Origin: Nitrospirae bacterium GWC2_56_14
GTDB taxonomy: Bacteria; Nitrospirota; UBA9217
Direction: 5' to 3'
NCBI GenBank assembly: GCA_001803705.1
Contig: MHDY01000150.1
Coordinates: 1 to 5,374 of the forward strand
DNA: 5,374 nt
Part shown: one piece after another, positions 1 to 5,374 of the stretch
Numbering within the stretch: position 1 is the stretch's first letter
Layout: each line of letters starts with the position of its first letter
Notes under the pieces: generated by a model
What the model was told of the DNA's origin: nothing
Database searches by the model: none
Seen by the model: only the letters and a program-made list of their open reading frames with translations
Made by a program: the position numbers and the translations under genes

Positions 1-183
1 CACATCGAATGTCAGCAGTCTGTACCCGGCCTGGTCGGAACCGGTGGCAAACACCGTCGTTTTCAGTTGCCCGGCAATACGTTTACGGGTAAAGGCAACG
101 TCATAGAGAGATTCCAGGTTGCGGCCGTCATTGCCGATGCTTATGGTTTTTTCACAATCGGCCGGACCGGTGGGAGGGCAGAT
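1..183 (-). other. Possible first blade of an LVIVD-type beta-propeller (cut by window edge)
   Basis: Residues 1731-1791 begin with a short Cys loop (ICPPTGPADC), then LYDVAFTRKRIAGQLKTTVF, ATGSD, and end with YRLLTFDV. The order 'V.dVa.......vf.atG.d.agl.l.fDv' is like one LVIVD repeat, in which a blade ends in 'L.i.DvsdP'. The next residues are outside the window, so this is a weak call: a single partial repeat cannot establish a propeller. Confidence 0.35.
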
Positions 184-3100
184 CCTTTTTGGTTTCAGCG
201 TTACCAGGTAGAACAGTTCGTCCGGCATCACCTTACCGGTCTTGTTCTTGATCCCCTTCAGCTCGATTTTGTAGCGGGTGCCGAGTTTCAGGTTATAGTC
301 CGGAATGAAGGTGACCGATTTCCCGCCATTGCTGAACGACAGGGTGCCGGTGACGGTCTCGGTGCCTCCGGTTTCATTGAACATGGTGACCGTAAAGCCG
401 CTTTTTACCGTTGTCTGATCGACTTCCTGGGTAAAGGTGAAAGAGATCGGCACCGAAGGATCGTAATCCTTGAAGCGTGAAGGGATCATTGCCAGACGTG
501 GCGGATCGTTGCTGCTGGCATTGCCGATGATCCCCAGGCTCAGCGGCTCGCCGCGCAGCGGTGACTGGTCTTCGATTGTCCTGATAACTTTGCCGGTCTG
601 CGGATTCTTGACGATGATTCTGAATTGCGGGATTATCACTCCGTCGACCTTGCCGTCAGCATACTTCACCCTTAAGAAGAACTTTGCCGTACGGTCTCCA
701 TTGAACGAAACCGCGAGACCTCCCTGATTCAGTTCGGCGATATTTATCGGAATGGTGGTTCCCGCGGACATATCTTCCAGAATGATTTCGGTGACCGCCG
801 CACCGGTGATCGGCGTGGTTGGATGGTCTGTATTGTACGCATCAATTTCCGTTTGGGTCGGATCAATGGTGCCGGTCTGTACCCGAAGCATCAGGTTACC
901 GCTCCCGGAGGCAGTGGTCAGAGCGGTCCGGGTAAAGTCGGTAAAGGACCGCTGAACGCCGTCATAGTTGACAACGGCCACTGTCAGGGAATCGCTGACG
1001 GACCCTTCAACCGTGAAGGAAACCGGAACATCGGTTATGGGGAAAATCTTCTCGACGACCGGATCCTTGCTCTTGTTGGTGATCTTCACCTGGGTCAGCT
1101 TGTCGCCGTACTTCTCCAGGCTGAACCTGATGCTCATCTTGCCCGGAGCGGTTGTCTCATACACCTTGAAGAACCTGAACGGCGCAGGCGAGCCACTGCC
1201 ACTGTCCAGCTCAACCTCGAAGAGGTCCGTCCCTTTGCCGTCCATTTCGAAATTCATTTCCAGGATGTTGCGTGGGAAACGCTGCTCCGAATTCAATGTC
1301 GTATTGTTGACGATGATCTCTCTGTCATTGGCATTGAGATCCTGGCTGCGGATTGTAAGGGTATGGCTGTTGGGGATCACGTTGACGCGGCCGGAGAGGA
1401 TCGGCAGACAGAACATTTGGGAATTAACGGCACTATTATAATTGGCTGCAAGCGTGGGCAGGACCATGACAAAATCGGAAACGCTCTGAATCTGTGCCGC
1501 AATCCCGCCATAGACGGCGTTGATGAACTGCCCGTAGGCAATCCCGACCGGCTTGTACGAACGGAGGAACCCGTAGACACCTGCCCCGGTTACTCCCGGG
1601 CATGGGGGTGATGATGTGGCAATGCGATCGCCAAAGTAATGGGCGGTGTCGACCACATTCAGCGTCGGCAAACCATCGTCGTACGCCACCTGGGCAACCA
1701 CCCACTGGTCGAGGCGCGTCTCGCCCCCCTGGGGCGGAACTGAGACATCGATATATTTTGCCGGGGTCGCTCCGCCGAAATCCAGTTCCACCCCGGCGGT
1801 GAATGCATACACCTGACGGGCTTCCTCGGTGAGTTGCACCGGGAAATCCGCCTCGGCAACCGGCTTCACCGTCACTACGGCCGGCCCGGAAAATGTTCCC
1901 GCCGGAACGGACAGCTCTATTCCTGCCGGCCCCTGTACGATCCCCCCGTCTATGCCAACAACCTCGGAAATGCTGCCGTCGCCGTTCACCTGTCTGAACT
2001 TTGGCAACGGCAACGTGGTAGTCGCACCGGATGGACCGGAAATTTCAAGCTGCAGCTGGTCGGTAATCGATGCCTTTACCGTGGCGGTGAATCCGCCGTT
2101 CGTCTCGACCAGCACCGGGTTCCGTTCCCCGGTGGTCAGGTTGACGATGACGACGGTATCGTGGAGCCCCGCGGTCCCCTGGGTGCCGGTAACGGTGGTC
2201 TGGCCGTTCGAGCCGGGAACTGACGCCGTTACGCTCCCGGCAGGAGGGGCGGGCGGCGGTGAGGTATTGAGGGCGGTGAATGTCGAGGTGAACCCTGCGG
2301 CATCCATGGTCGTTCCGGAGCGATCGACCAGCCCCTTGATGGAAACGGTATAGAGGGTATTGGAGGCGAATGGTTCCCCATGCCGGAAGGTGACGATCAT
2401 GCCGTCGGCGCTCAGTTCCACCGAACCGGTCATGGCAACGCTACCTGCGTCGGCAATTCTGATGGTATCCAGGGTGACGGAAGAAACGACAACCGGCTCG
2501 GAAAGGGTTATTTTGACCGGGTCTGCCAGCGGGACATTCATCGCGCCTGTAGCAGGCACTATGCCCACAACCCGCGGAGGCTCGATCCTGAGGGAGAGAT
2601 CGAGAGGCAGGTACGCTTGAGCAGCCGCGGCGCCGCCTGCAGTCCCTTTGTCCAGCTTGACCGGGTCTTGTGCCGTCAGGTCGATGGTCCCCGGCATAAC
2701 GGCAGTTGCATAGAAACCGTTGTCCTCGGAGAAGGCGATGAAAGGAAGTCCCCCGCCACTGACGACTGCGCCGGTAAACGCACCTCCCCCTGTGCCGGTC
2801 ACCATCCCGCCGGCATAGCCGAGCGCCTGCGCCGCCTGGAGCACCAGCACCCTGCCTTCACTGCGGATGCCGGGGAAACGGGCAGTAGTAGTGCCGGGGA
2901 TGGTAATGGTGGACGTGATGGCATTTGCTTCCGCACTTGCGGCTCCGATGACTGCAAACCGTGTCGCGCCGCCCGTCTCTACAGGGGTGACGACAAGGAG
3001 ATCGCCGCCGGCGACGAAGTCCGCCGGCACGGGCACCGAGAGGATCGCCGGTTTGGCCAGCACCTGACCACCAAGGGAGACGGTAACCCCACCGACCAGC

Positions 3101-5374
3101 CGGAAACCGGCAGGGATAGACAGCCCGCTCTCGGGAAGGCTGAAAGACTTGACATTTACCGGTACGAAGCCGGCCAGCGCCCCGGCCGGGAAAACCAAAG
3201 ACTCTCCTCCGGGACCGTAAACCGTCCCGCCGGCAAAGCCGACGACAGCAACCGAACCGGAACCTGGCGGAGGCACCGCGGCAGTTATGGTGATGACACC
3301 TTTTTCGAGGGTAAGGCCGGCAAAATCCTCACCGGCTGATATGTAATAGTCGGCAGTGACGGTCCCGGTCTGTCCGTAAGAATAAAGTACTATCTCCTGG
3401 AAATACGGCTCCGAAACCATCCGTTCGCCACTGTAGAAATTGTAGTCCTCGGCGATATTTGCCCAGACGACGGTACCGCTGGTCAGCGGTGCATCGGCAG
3501 CGATGCGCGTTCCCACAAGCGATTTTGCGCCCGGTTTGTACAGGATGAGCTTCGGCTGCGGGGTGACCGTCGCCTGTACAGTCTCCGGAACAGCTGCGGA
3601 TCCGGCAGCAACGAGTGTTGCCCCTGCCGGCGGAAGAGCCTGCGCCGCCCCATCGGGAAGGACCACGGCATACTGTGCGGTAGCCGGCACTTCGAACGTA
3701 AAGGTCGTGCTGTCAGCCGAGAGGGTAGGCGAACCGAGGGATACCCACGATCCGGTCTCCTCCTGCCACATTGCGACGGCGGCCTGGGGAGGGAGCGCCG
3801 AACCAAAGAGGTTCGGTATCGATACCGAGGCTGCGACGCTCAAAGCGAGTCCATGCGGTGCGACATCGACCGCCGCAACGGGCGACCACCCGAAGGGGAG
3901 GCGTCCCTGCAGCCCTTGGCCGCTTATCTGCGTTACCGCGATGGATCGGTCAGTGGGAAAAGCCCCGGAGGGGAAGGTGACACGTATCTGGCCGGTCGTG
4001 GCGGAATGGTCAACGGGAAGAGCCGACGGGAACCCTGCTGCAGCCGCGCTGAACGATGCAGTCGCCGTGCTGCCGAGCATTGTCGATACCGGAAAATCCG
4101 TTCCGAGGGGCGTCAACCGCGCATCCGGGACACGGGTCCCCGTCTGCACGAGGACCGCGATGCCCGGACGGTCCGCACTCGTAAATCCGGCTTTGTTGAC
4201 GGCAACCGAATAGGCGCCTTCATCAGCAACCATCGAATACCTGCCGCGTCGATCCGTCAGTGTGTCACGCTGTGGTTTTCCGGCAGCAGAAACCGTCACC
4301 GTCGCCCCTTGGAGGGGAAGCCCGGTGGTATCGTCATAAACGGCGCCGGTAATTACTCCCTGCCCCAGGACTGCCACCATTGATTCAGCGGACGCGGTGG
4401 CGGGGTTGCCGACTGCATCGACGGCACGAACCTCCACAACAAGCTGCATCCCCGATTCTGCCCCCGCAGGAAGCGGCAGTTCCACTACCTGATCGAGGGG
4501 GGACGCAAATGTTGCCGCTTTTTGGTGGGCGAGATAGATCTCCACCAACGCAACGCCGCGGTCATCCGTCACCTTCAGGGTCACCGGCAGCTTCGCCCCC
4601 GGTTGGACAACAGGCGGGACGGACAGGGTTATTGCCGGGGCCTGCGTATCGGGTTCCTCGACAACGGCGGATTCGGCGGTGGCGGATTCCGTGTTCCCGC
4701 TGAAATCGATCACCGTGACGCCGAAGACGATCTTCTGGCCGGCGGAAGCTATCGGCACAATGTAGGAAATGCTATTGGCAGGCGGGATGACACTGCCGGC
4801 GGCAACGCCGTCCGCGGTAAAATCGAGGCGGGCGATTCCCTGGTTATCGGCAGCAAGAGCACTGAGGGTGATTGTTGTTTCTGCCTTGACTTCACGAGGC
4901 ACAGACAGTGCCACTGACGGAGTAACGGTATCCGGGAGAGCTACCGTCGCAACATTTGTCGTGGTGTCGGCGGTGTTTCCGGCAGCATCGCGGGCGGTGG
5001 CGACCACGGCTATGGATGTACCGATTGCCTGAGCTTCCGAGAGGGAAATGCTTATTTCGCACGTCGCGGCGGTACAGGTTTTTTCCTGACTCCCGGCGAC
5101 GATCTTCACTTCGCTGACACCGACGTTGTCAGTCGCTGAAGCGGTTGCGGTGAACGACGATCCGGGAATTGCTTCCTTCGGCACGTTGAGCACGACCGCC
5201 GGAGGTACGGTATCCGAAATGCCGAGTGTGTACTGGCGGCTGTCTGTTCCTCCCTTGCCGTCAGAGGCGCTAACCTCGAACGTGTAGCTTTTCCCCAATT
5301 CTCCAATGCCGGGGCGCCAGTTGATGCCCCCGGTTACAGGATCAATGGTCATTCCCGACGGTGCGCCGGCAACG
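1..5374 (-). CDS. Giant multidomain Ig-like surface protein, internal fragment (both ends outside window)
   Basis: The frame starting at base 5373 on the minus strand is open to base 1, giving 1791 codons; base 5374 belongs to the preceding codon. Start, signal peptide, anchor and stop all lie outside. The chain is almost entirely beta-sandwich modules: a He_PIG-like end (1-52), three Ig-like repeats (54-335), carboxypeptidase-regulatory-like (339-423), ZU5-like (461-574), ZU5-like (710-812), a degenerate regulatory-like segment (851-930), SbsA-type Ig (931-1035), Big_6-like (1046-1124), ZU5-like (1133-1272), an unassigned region (1273-1623), SbsA-type Ig (1624-1730) and a possible propeller start (1731-1791). 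Residues are rich in Ala, Gly, Val, Thr and Pro, and Cys is rare (six). I see no enzyme motif and no convincing membrane helix. Module content is that of exported adhesin or stalk proteins; the exact function is unknown. That this is coding is near certain, because domain signatures appear in one frame along the whole length. Confidence 0.96.
184..504 (-). other. Domain: SbsA-type Ig-like (Big_5), copy 2
   Basis: Residues 1624-1730 carry PRLAMIPSRF, DPSVPISFTFTQEVDQTTVK, a TVTGTLSFSNGGKSVTFIPD strand pair and LKLGTRYKIELKGIKNKTGK. This is the same Big_5 layout as at residues 931-1035: an 'i.f.Fsq.vd..tv' strand, 'tgtlsfs.ggk.vtf.P...L..gt.Y.i.l.gi.n..Gk'. It is much more lysine-rich than copy 1, so the two copies are not a recent duplication. 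It is followed at once by a Cys pair and a different kind of segment. Confidence 0.85.
505..1557 (-). other. Unassigned C-terminal middle region, about 350 residues, Lys- and Asn-richer
   Basis: Residues 1273-1623 match no family I recognise. The first part (1277-1310) is mildly hydrophobic (IAYGQFINAVYGGIAAQI) but broken by polar residues, so it is probably not a membrane helix. Next come a strand-rich part with LTIRSQDLNANDREIIVNNT, a part around residues 1400-1450 with several charged strands (FFKVYETTAPGKMSIRFSLE, LTQVKITNKSKDP), and two further stretches that look like beta-sandwich halves (VSFTVEGSVSDSLTVAVVNY; AVSFNGDRTAKFFLRVKYAD). The reading frame is continuous with the rest. It is probably two to four diverged beta-sandwich domains. 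Confidence 0.45.
1558..1977 (-). other. Domain: ZU5-like module 3
   Basis: Residues 1133-1272 contain GGIVQGPAGIELSVPAGTF, then VVTVKPVAEADFPV, a FTAGVELDFGG strand, YIDVSVPPQGG, a WVVAQVAYDDG segment and VVDTAHYFGDRIATSSPPCPG, ending in GVYGFLR. The opening repeats the 'GG.V.GP.G..L..PAG' signature of module 2 and the '..v.l.vP' signature of both others. It is longer than the other two because of the extra region after residue 1222, which holds one of the rare cysteines (1258). No function is known to me for this form. Confidence 0.5.
1978..2268 (-). other. Pro-rich hinge plus Big_6-like Ig domain
   Basis: Residues 1038-1045 are SPPPAPPA, a hinge. Residues 1046-1124 follow with GSVTASVPGSNGQTTVTGTQ, AGLHDTVVIVNLTTGE, NGGFTATVKASITDQLQLEI and a short closing strand. 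The pattern 'v.G..G.....d.v.v.n..tg......a..nG.F.a.v.a...d.l.l...' fits the bacterial Ig family Big_6 or a close relative. The segment at residues 1130-1137 (NGDGSISE) leads into the next module. Confidence 0.5.
2269..2583 (-). other. Domain: SbsA-type Ig-like (Big_5), copy 1
   Basis: Residues 931-1035 carry PPRVVGIVPATGAMNVPLAD at the start, then VKITLSEPV, a central MTGSVELSADGMIVTFRH strand pair, then NTLYTVSIKGLVDRSGTTMD and a closing FTSTFTA. This is the standard Big_5 layout: 'P.v....P..ga..v......i...Fse.v', 's.dg..vtf.....l..nT.Yt..i.g..D.aGn.m', '.f...F.t'. In the family it is an extracellular spacer first noted in S-layer proteins. A Pro-rich hinge follows. Confidence 0.85.
2584..2823 (-). 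other. Domain: degenerate carboxypeptidase regulatory-like segment
   Basis: Residues 851-930 read as a Gly-rich form of the regulatory-like fold: GGMVTGTGGGAFTGAVV, then PFIAFSEDNGFYATAVMPGT and IDLTAQDP. This parallels 'G.V.g..g.p..gA.V......f...sd..G.Y...v.pGt..l.a.d' of the recognised domain at residues 339-423. It lacks the usual 'pl.ga.V.v' core spacing, so it may be a diverged copy or just a similar beta-sandwich. The tail, residues 906-926, is a Lys/Gly/Ala linker leading into the next Ig domain. Confidence 0.4.
2938..3246 (-). other. Domain: ZU5-like module 2
   Basis: Residues 710-812 contain GGTVYGPGGESLVFPAGAL, then VPVNVKSFSLPESG, a 'f.lvgGv.v.lgG' strand pair, then KPAILSVPVPADF and a 'ggdLlVvtPve.gg..rf.vig' closing part. 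The start motif 'GG.V.GP.G..L.fPAGAL' is the clearest ZU5-like signature in the window and is shared with module 3. It follows the Pro/Gly/Ser hinge directly. The order of motifs is the same as in modules 1 and 3, with considerable sequence divergence. Confidence 0.5.
3247..3651 (-). other. Unassigned beta-rich spacer between ZU5-like modules 1 and 2
   Basis: Residues 575-709 begin with an Ala/Pro-rich linker (to about residue 605), then a segment with PKLILYKPGAKSLVGTRI and many aromatic residues (WANIAEDYNFYSGERM, EPYFQEIVLYSYG), then a strand-rich end and a PPPGSGS hinge at residues 701-707. The aromatic cluster is unusual in this otherwise Ala/Val/Thr-rich chain. I do not recognise a named family. 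The alternating hydrophobic pattern of its second half (TVTADYYIS, GLTLEKGVITITAAV) suggests another small beta-sandwich. Confidence 0.4.
3652..3993 (-). other. Domain: ZU5-like module 1
   Basis: Residues 461-574 contain IRVTFPSGAFPTDRSIAVTQ, then WSPVAAVDVAPHGLALSV, then ASVSIPNLFG, and end with a 'W....g.W..lg......t..f.v....ya' segment. This resembles the ZU5 layout of 'V.fP.GAl....i.V..', 'SPv..v.P.G..F..pv.v.iP', then a short strand series. ZU5 is best known from eukaryotic netrin receptors, ankyrins and PIDD, but similar modules occur in bacterial multidomain surface proteins. The match is by pattern recognition only, so the assignment is moderate. About 37 residues between the preceding regulatory-like domain and this module (424-460) are Ala/Ser/Thr-rich and look like linker. 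Confidence 0.5.
4105..4359 (-). other. Domain: carboxypeptidase regulatory-like (CnaB/transthyretin-like)
   Basis: Residues 339-423 start with GVITGAVYDDTTGLPLQGATVTV, followed by TLTDRRGRYSM, then GAYSVAVNKAGFTSAD, ending in a strand with PDARLTPL. These are the classic landmarks of the carboxypeptidase regulatory-like family: 'G.I.G.V.d..tg.pl.GA.V.v', 'T...G.Y.m.....G.Y.v.v.k.Gy', then '...d..L.p'. The fold is a seven-stranded beta-sandwich used as a spacer or binding module in surface proteins. It directly follows the three Ig repeats. I see no sign of an isopeptide-forming Lys/Asn/Glu set, though this cannot be judged without a model. Confidence 0.87.
4369..5214 (-). repeat. Three tandem 94-residue Ig-like domains
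   Basis: Repeats begin at residues 54 (DTVPPAVVLNVP), 148 (DTVTPSVALSVP) and 242 (DTQAPAITLSVP), spaced exactly 94 residues (282 bases) apart; each ends about where the next begins, and the last ends near residue 335. Each has the same inner landmarks: a mid-domain strand with an acidic turn (SATDNVGVSEVKI, AADNQGIARLDF, KVTDDRGVALVEI) and a closing strand (ATARDAAGNTA, VTVIDFSGNTE, VRAVDAVGNPA). This is the common bacterial Ig-like pattern 'D..aP.v.l..P ... D..Gv..v.f ... v.A.D.aGN'. By eye the repeats share spacing and key residues but are well diverged in both DNA and protein, so they are old duplications rather than a recent expansion. The first repeat alone carries a close Cys pair (residues 100 and 105). 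Their likely role is as a rigid spacer in an extracellular stalk. Confidence 0.85.
5218..5373 (-). other. Domain: C-terminal part of a cadherin-like / putative Ig (He_PIG) domain
   Basis: Residues 1-52 read GAPSGMTIDPVTGGINWRPG, then after a short spacer YTFEVSASDGKGGTDSRQYTL. This is the hallmark of the putative-Ig/dystroglycan-type cadherin fold: a 'lPpGm.idp.tG.i.w.P' strand pair, then 'y.f.v.a.Dg.Gg....f.l.i'. The first strands of the domain lie beyond base 5374, so more such domains may precede it. In the family these modules are extracellular spacers, sometimes calcium-binding. No substrate can be inferred. Confidence 0.75.

Noticed and set aside
1444..1545. Possible membrane helix at residues 1277-1310
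   Set aside because: The hydrophobic stretch is broken by Gln, Asn, Ser and Asp, and no positively charged flanks or hairpin partner is seen; it is more likely buried beta or amphipathic structure.
823..1611. A 262-codon open frame on the plus strand
   Set aside because: It is antisense to the continuous minus-strand frame. It overlaps another equally featureless plus-strand frame at 968-1441 and shows no domain pattern; the minus strand accounts for the coding signal.
1957..1992. EF-hand or dockerin-like calcium loop near residues 1128-1139 (NGDGSISE)
   Set aside because: The Asp-Gly-x-Ile core is present, but the first loop position is Gln and the last is Val instead of acidic residues, and there is no second loop.
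3139..3150. Self-cleavage site of the ZU5-UPA type (SFS at residues 743-745; a similar SFS at 440-442)
   Set aside because: In self-cleaving ZU5-UPA proteins the F-S site lies late, next to UPA; here it falls in the early strands or in a linker, and the preceding His is absent.
2380..3339. A 319-codon open frame on the plus strand
   Set aside because: It lies opposite a strand with clear Ig, ZU5-like and regulatory-like modules. Its translation is Arg/Gly/Asp/His-rich without any recognisable domain, as expected for the antisense of a GC-rich gene.
3483..3806. Short minus-strand open frames out of phase with the giant gene (also 1377-1580, 1436-1705, 1659-1859, 5106-5306)
   Set aside because: They are out of frame with the 1791-codon frame, have Arg/Ser/Pro-rich low-information translations, and no ribosome binding site was evident.
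1..5374. CRISPR array, tRNA, rRNA, insertion sequence or promoter/terminator
   Set aside because: No short regular direct repeats, no cloverleaf-like or rRNA-like sequence, no transposase frame or terminal inverted repeats, and no intergenic gap exists in which a promoter or terminator would be expected.

Overview
The whole window lies inside one very large protein-coding gene on the minus strand. Reading the reverse complement from base 5373 down to base 1 gives 1791 consecutive sense codons with no stop. Neither the start nor the stop codon is in the window, so the protein is longer than 1791 residues. Residue numbers below count from base 5373: residue n covers bases 5376-3n down to 5374-3n. 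No second gene, RNA gene, promoter, terminator, mobile element or CRISPR array could be supported.

The translation is a string of small beta-sandwich modules typical of bacterial cell-surface or secreted proteins. From the N-terminal side (high coordinates) to the C-terminal side (low coordinates) I read: the end of a cadherin-like/putative-Ig (He_PIG type) domain; three tandem Ig-like repeats of 94 residues each; a carboxypeptidase-regulatory-like (CnaB-like) domain; a first ZU5-like module; a spacer; a second ZU5-like module; a degenerate second carboxypeptidase-regulatory-like segment; an SbsA-type Ig-like (Big_5) domain; a Pro-rich hinge with a Big_6-like Ig domain; a third ZU5-like module; about 360 residues I cannot assign; a second SbsA-type Ig domain; and a last segment that may be the first blade of an LVIVD-type beta-propeller. 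No catalytic motif is visible. The role inferred is a structural stalk or adhesin-like scaffold that presents something encoded beyond the window's low-coordinate edge.

The sequence is GC-rich, and the GC-favouring codon choice and module mix fit a Gram-negative environmental bacterium. The combination of Ig, carboxypeptidase-regulatory and VxFPxGAF-type modules reminds me most of giant surface proteins of Desulfuromonadia (Geobacter relatives). That placement is an impression from memory, not a demonstrated match.

Points worth a second look are the three diverged ZU5-like modules in one chain, the unassigned middle-to-C-terminal region, a sharp rise in lysine content at about residue 1271, and six cysteines that fall into three local pairs.
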